A stretch of DNA of 64,000 nt from Hyphomicrobium_A sp963722495 (GCA_963722495.1 CAVRND010000005.1:117546-181545), one strand, 5' to 3'. Counted from the first letter of the stretch, positions 29,091 to 39,529 are shown. A program made the numbers and translations. The notes: generated by a model from the sequence alone, not told the origin.

Positions 29091-30284
29091 CGGACCGAAA
29101 CGGTCCTGATCGCAGCGCTGTCCGGGCGGGCGCTCGCGGCCTCCGCCCGGCGCGCTGGTTACCTGCCGCTGGTCGTCGACGCGTTCGGCGACAGCGACAC
29201 GCGCCGAGCATGCGGCCGCGGCCTGCCGCGTCGCCGATGCGGCCCGCATCGGCTTCCGCGCCAAGCCCGTCTTTGCAGCCCTGGCGGCACTCGAAGCAGC
29301 GGCCGCCACGCCACCGATCGGGCTCGTGCTCGGCTCCGGCTTCGAGGACCGCCCGAAGCTCATCGCCGCCCTGTCGCGCCGCTATCGGCTGCTCGGCAAC
29401 GGCGCCGAGACCGTGGCCCGCGCCAAGAACCCGACCGGCCTGTTCGCCCTGCTGGACACGCTCGGCATCGCGCATCCCGCAACGCAGCTGGCGCCGCCGC
29501 AGGATGCCGCCGGCTGGCTGTCGAAGCGCATCGGCGGCAGCGGCGGCACGCACATCGTTCCCGCATCGTCGGCCGAGCGCAGCCCGCGCCGCTATTTCCA
29601 GCGGTGCCTCGCGGGCGCGCCGCATTCCGTCCTGGCCGTCGCCGCGAGCGATGGCGTGCACGTCGTCGGCTTCAGCCGCCAATGGACCGTCGGCAGCGGC
29701 CCGCGGCCGTATCGCTACGGCGGCGCCGTCGGCCCCGTACATCTGCCACCCGCCGTCGACGCTGCGATGCCGCGGCGGTCGCGCGGGTGTCCTCGGCGCT
29801 CGGTCTCGTCGGCCTCGTCTCGTTCGACTTCATCCTGGCGGGCGACGAGCCCTTCCTGATCGAGGTCAATCCGCGCCCCGGCGCCACCCTCGATGTGTTC
29901 GACGACGCCGATGGGACGCTGTTTGCGGCCCATCTCGCCGCCTGCGCCGGCGCGGCCGCCGCAACTACCCGTTCAGCAGGGCGCCCGCGCCGCCGCCGAT
30001 TCTCTATGCCGACCGGGGTCCGCTCACCGCCGCCCGCCCTCGCCTGGCCCGAATGGACCGCCGACCGGCCAGCCCCCGGCACCCGCATCCCTCGCCACCG
30101 CCCGATCGCCACCGTTTTCGCCGCCGAAGCCACCGCCGAGGCGGCCTTCGACAGCTGCCGCGGCCGCTTGGACGAATTGGCGGAGATGCTGTATGCACAG
30201 GCGCCAAACAGGGAGCGCAACGACAATGCAGAAGTACAACGGCCCCGCCCCGAGCGTCTCGGCGCGCGCAGCGAAGCTCGTTGA
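29087..30284 (+). CDS. ATP-grasp protein of the H4MPT/methylofuran cluster (orf5-like; frame interrupted)
   Basis: About 390 residues, probably from TTG 29087 overlapping the mtdB stop. Visible blocks are GLVLGSGFEDRPKLIAAL, SKRIGGSGGTHIVPA and the ATP-grasp metal site VSFDFILAGDEPFLIEVNPR (Glu and Asn). It matches the orf5 position between mtdB and mch in methylotrophs. The family (COG1821) includes the archaeal tyramine-glutamate ligase of methanofuran synthesis, so a ligase role in methylofuran is a fair inference. Breaks lie near 29110, 29205, 29780 and 29980. The end is uncertain: the frame overlaps mch by 59 bases. Confidence 0.8.
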
Positions 30285-31199
30285 CAGCATCGCCGCCGAC
30301 GCCAGCGCGCTGCGCTGCTCGGTGACGACCGGCGGAGCGGGCGAGCGGCTGATCGACATGGGCGCCAGCGTCCCGGGCGGCCTCGAAGCCGGCCGCCGCC
30401 TCGGCGAAGTCTGCATGGGCGGCCTCGGCACCGTGTCGCTGAACAGTCCTCGCCGCTGAAGCGCTGGCCGCTCGGCGTCACCGTGCATTCGTCGAACCCG
30501 GTCATCGCCTGCCTCGGCAGCCAGTATGCCGGCTGGACGATCACCGAAGAGGAGAGCGGCTTCTTCGCGCTCGGCTCCGGCCCGGCCCGCGCGCTGTCGC
30601 GCGTCGAGGAGCTCTACAAGGAGCTCGGCTACGTCGACCACCACAACAAGGCTGCGCTGGTCATCGAGGGCGACAAGGCGCCGCCGGCGTCGGTCGTGCG
30701 CAAGATCGCGTCGGCCTGCGGCGTGCAGCCGTCCGACCTGACGATCCTCTTCGCGCCGACCGGAAGCCTCGCCGGCACGGTGCAGATCGCCGCGCGCGTG
30801 CTCGAGGTCGCGCTGCACAAGGCGCACGCGCTGCACTTCCCGCTCGAGCAACATCGACGACGGCATCGGCATCGCGCCGATCGCGCCGCCGGTGCCCGAC
30901 TTCGTCAAGGCCATGGGCCGCACCAACGACGCCATCATCTACGGCGGCCGCGTGCAGCTGTTCGTGCGCGGCACCGACGAGGCGGCCAAGAAGCTGGCCG
31001 ACAACGCTGCCCAGCTCCACATGCTCGGCCTACGGCAAGCCGTTCGCCGAAATCTTCGCCGCGGTCGGACGGCGACTTCTACAAGATCGATCCCATGTTG
31101 TTCAGCCCCGCCGAGGTCATCGTCTCCAACCTCGACACCGGCTCATCCTTCCACGCTGGCGAACTTGCTCCAGACATCGTCGACACAAGCTTCCGCTGA
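30226..31199 (+). CDS. mch: Methenyl-tetrahydromethanopterin cyclohydrolase (frame interrupted)
   Basis: Hydrolyses methenyl- to formyl-tetrahydromethanopterin. MQKYNGPAPSVSARAAKLVD begins it, then GGLGTVSLN, GVTVHSSNPVIACLGSQYAG and the long conserved GSGPARALSR. DGIGIAPIAPPVPDF and IYGGRVQLFV lie in the second half, and SSFHAGELAPDIVDTSF ends it. Breaks occur near 30450, 30848, 31025 and 31065. GGGAG precedes ATG 30226. This is the archaeal-type enzyme, diagnostic of the H4MPT pathway. Confidence 0.94.
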
Positions 31200-32117
31200 G
31201 CTTCCCGCCGGCGGATCTGCGCATTGCGCTGTTCCTCGAGGAGGAAAGCGGCAACTGGCATGTGCGCCGCCTCGCCGAGGCGCTGCGGGCGCGCGGCGCC
31301 GACGTCGTCATAACCTCGCTGCCGCGCTGCGCCTTCGACACGCAGCTCGCCAGCGGCATCGACATTCCCGGCTTCGACGGCCAGCTGCCCGACGCGGTGT
31401 TCGTGCGCTCCATCTCGCCGGGCACGCTGGAGCAGATCACCTTCCGCCTCGGCATCCTGCATGCGCTGCGCGAGAGCGGCGTGCGCGTGTGGAACGATGC
31501 GCGCGCCATCGAGCGCTGCGTCGACAAGTCGACGACGACGTTTCTGTTGCACAAGGCCGGCATCCCGACGCCCGCGAACGCGCACCATGGAGACCAAGCC
31601 GCCGGCCGACGCCTACGTGGCCGATGCCGGCCGGCCGCTGATCTACAAGCCGCTGTTCGGATCGCAGGGCAAAGGCCTGCTGCGCGTCGACGATCGCGGG
31701 ACAGCTGCCGCCGCCGGAAGCCGCCGACAGCATCTATTACCTGCAGGATTTCGTGCCCGCCGTCCGGGTCGAGCTTCGAGGACTGGCGCGTCATCGTCAC
31801 CCGCAGCCGCGTCGTCGCCGCCATGGCGCGCCGGGCCGGCACCTGGATCACCAACGTGCACCAGGGCGGCGAGCCGAGCGCGCATGAGCCGAGCGAGGAG
31901 ATGGCGCAGCTTGCCTCCGGCGCGCTTGCCGCCGTCGGCGCCGACTACGCCGGCGTCGATCTGATCCGCACGCCCGACGGGCGGCTGCTGGTGCTCGAGG
32001 TCAACAGCAATCCCTCCTGGCGCGGGCTGCAGAGCGTGACCGACGTCGACATCGCCCGCACGCATCGCCGAGGACTTCCTGACCGCCGTCGCCGAGCATC
32101 GGCGGCGCGCGCCATGA
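31196..32117 (+). CDS. RimK-type ATP-grasp ligase of the H4MPT cluster (orf7-like; frame interrupted)
   Basis: About 305 residues. LRIALFLEEESGNWHVRRLA opens it, YKPLFGSQGKGLLRV is the ATP-grasp glycine loop, and GVDLIRTPDGRLLVLEVNSN has the metal-binding Glu and Asn. The family (COG0189) adds glutamate or similar residues to cofactors and proteins. Position between mch and orf17 fits orf7 of methylotrophs. No ATG lies in frame near the start; CTG 31196 or GTG 31262 are options, or an indel hides the start. Breaks near 31590, 31700 and 32060. TGA 32115-32117 ends it. Confidence 0.82.
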
Positions 32118-32132
32118 ACCGCTTCCTGAAAC

Positions 32133-33035
32133 ATGTCCGGCTTGAGCGCGAGGCAGACGAGCGAGCTGTTCCTCGCCGCCTGCCGCGCCGAGCTCCAGGC
32201 GCTGAAGCCGGGCAACGTGCACGTCCACGCCGGCGGCCACGGCATGGAGGTGGCGCAGTTCGAGGCGAGCGCCGTCGCCGCCGCACCCTTCCTGGTCGCG
32301 ACAGGCGAGAAGGTCGGCGTCCGCATCCTGCGCGCCGTCGAAGCCTCCTTTGCGGCTGCGGGCTGCAACACCAATCTCGGCATCCTGCTGTTGTGCGCGC
32401 CGCTGGCCGCCGCGGCCGAGGCGCCCGCTTCAAGGCACCTGCGCGACCGCCTGCGCATCGTGCTCAACAGCTTCGACGATGAAGACGCGGCCGCCGTCTT
32501 TGCCGCCATCCGCATCGCCAACCCCGGGCGGCCTCGGCGCGGTGCCCGAGCAGGACGTCGCCGGCGCGCCCACCGTCGGGCTGCTCGAGGCGATGGGCAT
32601 GGCAGCCGGGCGCGATCGCATCGCCGCGGCGTATGTGACGGACTTCGTCGACATCTTCGAGTTCGGGCTGCGGCGTGCTGGCCAACGCTCGCCGGCAGAC
32701 TGAGGACGACAGCCTGGCCGTCACCACGCTGCACATGGCCTATCTCGCCTATTTTCCCGACAGCCACATTCTGCGCAAACACGGTGCTGGCATCGCCGAA
32801 GCAGTTCGCGAGCAGGCAACACGCCCTGGCGCCTCTATGGCAGCCCGTGGCGCAGCGCAACACACTGCCGGAACTGCTCGATTTCGATGCAGAATTGAAG
32901 CGCCACAACGTCAATCCGGGCACCACCGCCGACTTCGTTGTAGCGACCCTGTTCGCCGCTTCCCTCTGCGACGCATTGGGCCGCCAGATGGCTCGCTTAG
33001 CCCCTTGTCTCGGTAGGGGGCGTTGCGTTATCTAG
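32133..33035 (+). CDS. CitG/MdcB-like (triphosphoribosyl-dephospho-CoA synthase family) protein, orf17-like (frame interrupted)
   Basis: About 300 residues from ATG 32133, with a second ATG at 32114 overlapping the orf7 stop. ACRAELQALKPGNVHVHAGG is the family's opening motif, AAGCNTNLGILLLCAPLA its central glycine/asparagine motif, and NPGTTADFVVATLFAA its last. In citrate lyase systems the family makes a phosphoribosyl prosthetic-group precursor. Here, between orf7 and fae, it probably handles a phosphoribosyl step of H4MPT synthesis; that is inference. Breaks lie near 32425, 32525, 32670 and 32780. Confidence 0.85.
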   Translation: MSGLSARQTSELFLAACRAELQALKPGNVHVHAGGHGMEVAQFEASAVAAAPFLVATGEKVGVRILRAVEASFAAAGCNTNLGILLLCAPLAAAAEAPASRHLRDRLRIVLNSFDDEDAAAVFAAIRIANPGRPRRGARAGRRRRAHRRAARGDGHGSRARSHRRGVCDGLRRHLRVRAAACWPTLAGRLRTTAWPSPRCTWPISPIFPTATFCANTVLASPKQFASRQHALAPLWQPVAQRNTLPELLDFDAELKRHNVNPGTTADFVVATLFAASLCDALGRQMARLAPCLGRGRCVI

Positions 33036-33202
33036 TGGCGGTGCTCAAGGCGCGCCGCTATCTAGCCAACCGGTTCGGGGACAACGTCACCGGTCGCAGA
33101 TAACAACGGATAGCTTTTCGAAATTAGGGAGAACCGGTGCGCTCGGCCTCGGCGGGGTGGCGTTGGTGCTCGTGGTGTTTATAGCTTGGGAGAAACCCCG
33201 AA

Positions 33203-33717
33203 ATGGCCAAGATCAACAAAGTACTGGTCGGCGAGTCGCTCGTCGGTGACGGCAACGAGGTCGCGCACATCGACCTGCTCATCGGGACCGCGCGGCAGCG
33301 CCGCCGAAACGGCGTTCTGCAACTGCGCTGACGAACAACAAGGACGGCTTCACGACGCTTCTCGCCGTCATCGCGCCGAACCTGCCCTGCAAGCCGAACA
33401 CCGTCATGTTCAACAAGGTCACCATCAAGGACGCCCGTCAGGCCGTTCAGATGTTCGGCCCGGCCCAGTACGCCGTTGCCAAGGCCGTTCAGGACTCGGT
33501 CGCCGAAGGCGTGATCCCGGCTTCCGAAGCTGACGACGTCTTCATCTGCGTCGGCGTGTTCATCCACTGGGAAGCTGCCGACGACGCCAAGATCCAGGAC
33601 TACAACTATCGCGCCGTGAAGGAGTCGATTGCTCGCGCCATTGCCGGCAAGCCGACTGCTGCCGAAGCCACCGCCCAGCGCAACTCGGCCCAGCATCCCT
33701 TCGGTGCGAAGACTTGA
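33203..33717 (+). CDS. fae: Formaldehyde-activating enzyme (frame interrupted)
   Basis: Condenses formaldehyde with tetrahydromethanopterin to the methylene form. About 170 residues from ATG 33203 with GGGAGA upstream. GNEVAHIDLLIG carries the catalytic histidine. GSAAETAFCNALTNNKDGF, NLPCKPNTVMFNKVTI and GVFIHWEAADDAKIQDYNY are near-invariant in Fae. Two breaks (near 33291 and 33328) flank the AETAFCN segment; the second removes one base of AACTGCG. It is the last gene of the plus-strand cluster and is followed by a C/G hairpin at 33750-33768. Confidence 0.95.
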
Positions 33718-33857
33718 AGCGGAAACCGTCCACAGCAGGATGATGCCCCTCCTATGAAGGGGGGTCTGCTGCAGCGATTGGGTAGACTGCTTTCTGGCCG
33801 TTGGAACGGGTAGAACCCCCGGCGTGCGGTTCTGCTTCGACCCTTCGTGCTACGACA

Positions 33858-34566
33858 TCAAAGGCCGGCGATCTCCTCGAGATCGCCGGCCTTTATCGTT
33901 CCGGCGTGCAGTGCCGTGGCGATGAGCGCGCCGGCGGCGCCGGCCGCATGCAGCGCTTCGATATCGGCGCGGTTGCGCACGCCGCCCGCCGCGTAGATGC
34001 GGCGGTCGCCGGCGCGGGCGACGATGGCTGCGATGCGTGCAGATCCGGGCCATCGCCGGAGCCGACGCGGGCGAGCGTCATGACGATGACCGCGTCCGGC
34101 CAGTGCTGCGCCTCGTCGAGCACCTGCCGCGGGCCCGCAAACCGGTCGTCCTTGAAATCGAGCGAGAGCACGTAGCGGTCGCGCGGCAACGCCCGGAGCG
34201 CGGCAACGTCGTCGAGGCCGCCGAGGCTTTCGGACCCGATGACGAGCGTCGCGTTCCGTTCCTGCGCGATGCGTTGCGCAGCCTCGCGCGCCGGCGTGCC
34301 GTCGTCGATCCAGAGCCGCGCATTGGGCACGGCGGCGGCGAGCACCCTCGCCAGGCCGGCATTGCGTCCCCTGCCCTCGATGCCGTCGAGGTCGGCGACG
34401 TAGAGCATGCGGAAAGGTAAACAGCGCGGCATAGCCGCGCGCGACTGCCAGCCGGATCGCTGCCGGCGGCCAGCGGCGTCACCAGCGGCTTGTAGTCGGC
34501 GCGCTGGCCGCGCACCGCCGCCACCGCCACGCCGTGGCGCACGTCGATGACCGGGATCACATCCAT
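33858..34566 (-). CDS. HisA/HisF-like TIM-barrel protein of the C1 cluster (frame interrupted)
   Basis: About 235 residues from ATG 34564-34566: MDVIPVIDVRHGVAVAAVRG, then MLYVADLDGIEGRGRN, IDDGTPAREAAQRIA, LSLDFKDDRF and IYAAGGVRNRADIEALHAAG. The two phosphate-binding half-barrel motifs of HisA are kept, and HisA-like aspartates stand in VIDVRHG and LDFKDD. There are no his genes around it, so histidine synthesis is unlikely to be its main task; HisA-like genes occur in other methylotroph H4MPT clusters. An isomerase or aldolase step on a phosphosugar cofactor intermediate is possible. Breaks lie near 34450 and 34040. Confidence 0.82.
33860..33894. terminator. 16-bp stem hairpin inside the HisA-like 3' end
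   Basis: AAAGGCCGGCGATCTC (33860-33875) pairs perfectly with GAGATCGCCGGCCTTT (33879-33894) around CTC. It covers the stop region and the codons for AGDLEEIAGL of the HisA-like gene, and follows fae from the other side. A-tract and T-tract arms make it fit to terminate in both directions. Confidence 0.8.
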
Positions 34567-34635
34567 CACACTGGCTTGCCTCCGCGCGTCCCTCGTGTAA
34601 CACGGCCCGGCTTGCGGGAAACCCGCGGAGGTCCC

Positions 34636-35674
34636 ATGGCCATCACGGCCGGCTACGACGTTGGCGGCGCGCACCTGAAGGTGGCGCTGGCCGAGGACGG
34701 CCGCATCATCGCGGTGCAGGCAGATCCCCTGCCCGCTGTGGCGGGGCATGGAGCAGCTCGACGCCGCCCTTGTCGAGGCCGTCGCACTCATCGCCCGCGC
34801 CGAGCAGCACGCGGTCACCATGACCGGCGAGCTGTGCGAGCTGTTCCCCGACCGGCAAACCGGCGTGCGCGAGATCCTCTCGCACCTCGCCACCGAGCTC
34901 GACGCGGACCTTCGCGTCTGGATGGGCCTGCGCGGGTTCGCCGATGCCGCGACGGCGATGGCCGAGCCGGCGAGCGTCGGATCGATGAACTTTCTCGCCA
35001 GCGCGGCCCTCGTCGCGCGCACGCCTCCCCGACGCTCTGCTCATCGACATGGGCTCGACGACCACGGACATCATTCCCATCGTGGGCGGCACGCCGTGCC
35101 CGCGCGGCCTCACCGACGGCGAGCGGCTGCGCACGGGCGAGCTGGTCTACACCGGGCTGACGCGCACCGACGTGAGCGTTGTCGCCCAGCGGGCGACATT
35201 CAAAGGCTGACGAGCAGCGCCTCGCCGCCGGCGGCTTCGCCAACATGGCCGACGTGCGCCGCATCCTCGGCGACGTTGCCCGACGGTGTCGATCAGCACG
35301 CCACGCTCGACGGCCGCGGCACGTCGGTGGAGGAGAGCGTCGCGCGCCTCGCCCGCTGCTTCGGCCGCGATGCCGCATGACGCTTCGCTCGACGATTGGC
35401 GCGCAGCGCCGCACGCGATATTGCCGACCGGCAGATGGCCGAGGTGCGCGCCGCAATGCGACGATGTATTGGCAGCGTCGCCCCTCTGCGCTGGCGCACC
35501 CGTCGTCGCCGCCGGCATCGGCGCGCTGCAGGTCGAAGGCGACTGGCGCATGCACTCGGGCGGCCGGCGCTGCGCTTCGCCACCCTGGCCAATGCTGCTC
35601 CCGATTGCGCGGAATGGGCGACGCGTTGCGCCCCCGCCGTCGCCGTCGCGCTGCTCGCGGCAGAGCTCGCCTAG
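34636..35674 (+). CDS. Hydantoinase/oxoprolinase-family protein of the H4MPT-linked pathway (orf9/MfnF-like; frame interrupted)
   Basis: About 345 residues from ATG 34636 with GCGGAGG upstream. An actin-like ATPase fold: MAITAGYDVGGAHLKVALAE, TMTGELCELFPDRQTGV, SMNFLASAALVA, LLIDMGSTTTDIIPIVGG, and the alanine-rich end VAVALLAAELA. The archaeal relative MfnF joins the aminomethylfuran and tyramine-glutamate halves of methanofuran, so it likely makes methylofuran here. It is divergent from the HisA-like gene. Breaks lie near 34735, 35025, 35205, 35280 and 35390. Confidence 0.85.
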
Positions 35675-36246
35675 CGGCGCTTCGGCGCGGAAGGCGGCGA
35701 TCTTCTCCATCAGCCAGCCCCACGCCTCTTCCTCGCGCGGCCCGGCCGTCTTCGAGATCGCGATCTCGAGATACTTGCAGCTCGGCGTCGATCTTCTCCG
35801 GCGGCAGCATCTTGAGGCGCGTCGTCAGCACGGCGCATTCCAGCACCGCCGCCTGCGCGCGATTGAAACCCTCCCACGGCGCGGTTGCTCGCCTCGTGCA
35901 CGAGGCTGCACGAATAGCGCGGCCGCTGCTCGATCCTCGGTCACGCTTCGCCACCGCCAGCTCCCAATGCGAAACGGCATCGGCGAGCATCACGCCGGGC
36001 ACGCGCGTCGGCCGGCCGCGTCGGCCAGTCCTTGCGCCCCGTCACGCAGCCGGCGAAGACGCGCACGTCGTCGGTGTGGCTCGCCACCGCGTACGGCACC
36101 TGCGCGCAGGTTGTCGAGCGTGCGTCGAAGGGCCGGAACGGCGCGATGATCCAGTTCTCGCCGTCCTCGATCAGACCGAGCGGCGCGATGTGCGCCTCAC
36201 CCGTGGCGTTCGTCGTCGTCACGATCGTCTCGACGATCCGCGGCAT
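35671..36246 (-). CDS. DUF447-family protein (flavin-binding-like fold; frame interrupted)
   Basis: About 190 residues from ATG 36244-36246. MPRIVETIVTTTNATGEAHI and APLGLIEDGENWIIAPF match the DUF447 opening, VFAGCVTGRKDWP and AVSHWELAV the middle, and WEGFNRAQAAVLECAVLTTR then RLKMLPPEKIDAELQYLEIAI the end. The family occurs in methanogens and H4MPT-using bacteria. The fold resembles FMN-binding split barrels, and its role is unknown. The start is tightly behind the DHPS-like gene, and AAGGAG precedes it. Several breaks (36110, 36010, 35940, 35780) are present. The stop, about 35671, overlaps that of orf9 tail to tail. Confidence 0.78.
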
Positions 36247-36248
36247 CC

Positions 36249-37654
36249 TGCTTCTCCTTGCGCGGCGGCTTTCAGCGTCGCGCCTTCGGGCGCGTGCCGC
36301 GTCAGGTCCTCGGATTTGCGGTCGGCGGCGACGCCCCAGTCGAGCGGGCTGTCCTGCGCATAGCGCTTGCCGAGCGCGCGCGCGATCTCGGCCTTGGCCA
36401 GCTCGTAGCCGAGATAGAACGCGTGCGCGCCGTCCGTTCTCGACGCCGAGCTTGTCGAACAGCGCGAACGGATCGGCCGCGACGTGGTGGCCGTCGCGGT
36501 TGTAGATGTGGATGCCGTCGTCCGCCGCCTCGATGCGGAAGTTCGCATCCTTGACGTTCTTGCGCCGCCTCGGCGATCTGCTCGGGCGTATCGGGATACG
36601 GGCGCACGTCGTGCAGCGACAGCAGCTGGTTGCCGTAGCCCTTCGGCAGGCTGTTGTCCTCGCGCGCGCGGTACATGAGGCGGCGCGCCGCGTCGTGCTC
36701 CTCGACCGTGCGGCGCGTGTGCGGCGACACCTGCACGATGAGCACGTTGCGGATGGCGAGCTCGGAGCAGATGCCGAGCAGCATGGCGGTGACGCCGCCG
36801 CTGTCGGCGTCGGTCAGCTCGGTCAGGTTGCCGGTGCCCATCAGGATCTCGACATCGGGCCGCGCGCGGCGCAACTCCGCGTAGCGCTCGAGCGAGGTCA
36901 TGAAGCCGAAGTGGATCGGGTCGAGCACCGGATCGGCGATGTGCGGAATGCCCTTGGCGACGCACATGTCGATGGCGCGCAGCAGCGAGTCGAGGTCGCC
37001 GTGCGGGCGCGGCACCAGGATCGGCACGCACTTGGTGCCGTCGATGGCATCGAGGCTCGATCTCATCGAGGCTGAGCACGTAGTCGGCGCCGGCCTGCGC
37101 GCCGCGGCGCAGCTCGTCGACGTCGCCGGAATCGACGCTGACCTTGAAGCCTTCGCGCTTCAGCGCCGCGACGGTCTCCTCCAGATGCGGAAAGTGCGAC
37201 GTCCGGCTGGCAGCCGATGTCGATGACGTCGCGCGCCCTTGGCGATCAGCTCGCGGCCGCGCGCCACCAGCTGCTCGACCGTGAAGCCCGGCGCATCGAC
37301 GATCTCGGCGAAGATGCGGATGTCGTGCTTCGACAGGTCCGGCGGCTTGCCGTCGTGGCCGAAGAACTGCGGCAGGTCGACGATCTCGTCCGGCCCGCGC
37401 TCGAACGGCACGCCGTAGTGCTCGGCGAGGTGGTCGAGGTCCATGCGGCTGCGGCCCGGCACGATGACGCGGTCGGCGTCGAGCGGCTCCTTCAGGCGGT
37501 TGCGCACGATGGTCTCGGTCATCAGCGCGGCGACCTTGATGCCGAGGTTGGCGATGCGCCACGACCCGTTCGGCAGCCCCATGGCCGCCACCGTCTCGGC
37601 AAGCCGCGGCTCGGCGAGACGGCCGGTCAGGAACAGTAACTTCTTATCAGCCAT
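36249..37654 (-). CDS. Dihydropteroate synthase-like protein of the H4MPT cluster (frame interrupted)
   Basis: About 465 residues. MADKKLLFLTGRLAEPRLAE starts it at ATG 37652-37654. A DHPS-type TIM barrel follows: IAKGARDVIDIGCQPD in the corrected frame, GFKVSVDSGDVDELRRGAQAG, HIADPVLDPIHFGFM, and EILMGTGNLTELTDADSGG. The C-terminal third (NRDGHHVAADPFALFDKLG) is an extra domain peculiar to this archaeal/methylotroph family (TIGR00284 type). A pterin-aryl coupling step in H4MPT synthesis is the likely role. Breaks near 37235, 37200, 37060, 36560 and 36435. As written the frame runs to 36219, overlapping DUF447. Confidence 0.82.
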
Positions 37655-37699
37655 GTGAGCCGTGCCTCGACCGCATCCTCGCGCCGACGCCGCCTGCGG

Positions 37700-38355
37700 T
37701 CATCTCCGCCGCGCGATAGCACGGGCGGCCGGGGTGCGTCGACCGGATCGATGGGGAGAACCGAGCAGATCGGCCAGCTCCGGCTCATCGCCGGCACCCA
37801 GCACCCGCCAGGAAAGCCGCGCGCGCTCGACGATAGTCGCGAAGGTCGGGTCGACGATCCCGTCCCTGGCGAGGCGAAGCCGCCGAGGCCGACCGCGGCG
37901 ACCCGGCACGATTTCACCAGCACCACCGGCGCGCCGCCCAGCCGCTCGGCGAGGCGCGCGGCCAGGCCGTCGGACGTCGTCGTCCAGTCGCCGGCTGATG
38001 GCGGTATCGCCGTCGGCGAGCTTCAGCGGCAGCCACACGGGGATGCGCGATTCCGCGATCGCCTGGCGGATCGCCGGCAAGCGTCTCGGCCGGCTGCAGG
38101 CGCGCGTGCATGGCGCACAGCATCATGCCCGATCTGGTGCATGGCGAGCATGGCCATGCGGTGGGCCACCGCCTGCGAGAATTTGTGCTCGCGTCTGCGC
38201 GCTGCGCACCGCATCGGCGAAGGCGCCGCCGCCCGGCACGATGACGCAGCGCGAGCCGCGCGCGTCCGACGATTTTCAGAATGGACGCCGAGGCGCCCGC
38301 TCTCCGCCAGGCTGCCGCCGAGCTTGACGACGGTCGGCCGCGCGAGCGCGCTCAC
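37700..38355 (-). CDS. Amino-acid-kinase-family protein, MfnE-like (frame interrupted)
   Basis: About 220 residues from GTG 38355, whose GTGA overlaps the folB stop. PTVVKLGGSLAESGRL and VIVPGGGAFADAVR are the nucleotide-binding loops of the amino acid kinase fold. HRMAMLAMHQIG, ESRIPVWLPLKLADGD and VLVKSCRV follow. MfnE in archaea phosphorylates the aminomethylfuran phosphate, and the neighbouring mfnB-like gene makes its precursor, so the pairing supports the call. Breaks lie near 38275, 38190, 38120, 38080, 37975 and 37880, one of the most disrupted genes here. Confidence 0.75.
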
Positions 38356-38747
38356 GGGCTGCGCGGGCGCACGATCTCGACGCCCACGGCGCCGGGGCCG
38401 CGCTCGAGCTTCTCGACGCGCACCAGCACCGACACGATGCGCTTGTCGGCGAGGCAGCGCTCGGCGATGCGCTCGGCCAACGTCTCGACGAGATTGATAT
38501 GGCCGGCGGCGACGATGGCCTTCACGGCGCCGACGAGGTCGTCGTAGGACGGCACCTCCTCGATGTCGTCGCCCTTGGGCGACACGCCCGCGGCGACCGA
38601 CGCCTCGACGGTGAAGCGCACCTTCTGGGTGATGCCCTGCTCTTCGTCGTAGACGCCGATGGCGATCGGCAGCACCAGTCCGTGCACGAAAATGCGATCG
38701 TGGATCAGGCCGTCGCGGCGGCCGGTCAGCGTCTGCTTGTCGCTCAT
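38352..38747 (-). CDS. folB: Dihydroneopterin aldolase
   Basis: A clean 131-residue frame. HDRIFVHGLVLPIAIGVYDEE and QKVRFTVEASV match the FolB start, and VSYDDLV-like VPSYDDLVGAVKAIVAAGHI then NLVETLAERIAERCL contain the conserved YDD and the catalytic lysine/glutamate region; VRVEKLERGPGAVGVEIVR ends it. It releases hydroxymethylpterin from dihydroneopterin. Lying between mfnE- and mfnB-like genes it probably feeds H4MPT as well as folate. Confidence 0.92.
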   Translation of the reverse strand: MSDKQTLTGRRDGLIHDRIFVHGLVLPIAIGVYDEEQGITQKVRFTVEASVAAGVSPKGDDIEEVPSYDDLVGAVKAIVAAGHINLVETLAERIAERCLADKRIVSVLVRVEKLERGPGAVGVEIVRPRSP

Positions 38748-38798
38748 GCCACGTCTTCCGCTTGGTGCCGCGCCATCCTGCCCCCCAGCGGTATACGG

Positions 38799-39513
38799 CT
38801 ATCGCAGAACGGGACGCGCGCGGCGCACGACGCGCACGGCGTCGGGATCGAGGGTCGCCGTGCGATCGCCGCGCCGGCACAAGCCGCCGCGGAAGCCGAG
38901 GACATCCGGGTCGAACTCGAGAAGGTCGGCAACGTGCTCGGCGCGCAGCGAGCCGGCGAGCCCGGCAAACATTCCGGCGCCGTGCGTGGCCGCGACGAAT
39001 TCTTGCAGCGTCGCCGCCGGCAGGATGTCGGGAAGCGCGCCGCGCTTCTTGTCGGCCGTGTCGAGCATCAGCCCGGCGAAGCCGGCAGCGGCCGCCTGCT
39101 CGACGAGATCGAGATCGAGCGCCGCGATCGGCCAGCAGCACGCCGACGAGCAGCACGTCGCCGAGGTCGAGCTCGGCGAGACGCTGCAGCGTCTCCGGCA
39201 GCGCCGGCCTGAGCGCTGAGCCCGACCTTGACGATGTCGGCGCCGGCGGCGGCCATGGCGAGGACGGCGCGCGCCGTGGCCTCCGCGTCATTCGTCGGAT
39301 CGCCGATGGTGGCGCTGACCGGGATGTGGCGCGGCACGCGCGGCGCGGATGGCCTTGACGGTCGCATGCGGCAGTGCGCCCAGCGCACCGGCGGCCGGGT
39401 TCTTGGCATCGATGATGTCGGCGCCGAGATGCGGCGCACAGCAGCGCCTCCGTCTCGTTCGTCACGCTGGCAAGCAGCCTCGCCGTTCGGCGCAGATTTT
39501 CCATTGTTCTCAT
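38799..39513 (-). CDS. (5-formylfuran-3-yl)methyl phosphate synthase-like protein, MfnB (frame interrupted)
   Basis: About 238 residues; starts at ATG 39511-39513 or ATG 39502-39504. LLASVTNETEALL and GADIIDAKNPAAGALGALP contain the Schiff-base lysine region of MfnB. HIPVSATIGDPTNDAEA and AAAGADIVKVGL follow, and GFAGLMLDTADKKRGALPD then DVLGFRGGLC end it. The enzyme makes the furan ring precursor of methanofuran from glyceraldehyde phosphate. This is good evidence that the organism builds its own methylofuran. Breaks near 39425, 39215, 39140 and one near 39340. It begins 16 bases after the ABC ATPase gene. Confidence 0.85.
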
Positions 39514-39529
39514 TGAATTCTGATGAGGC

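Noticed and set aside
33858..34566. hisA of histidine biosynthesis
   Set aside because: No other his genes are near and the flanking genes are C1 cofactor genes; I keep it as HisA-like only.
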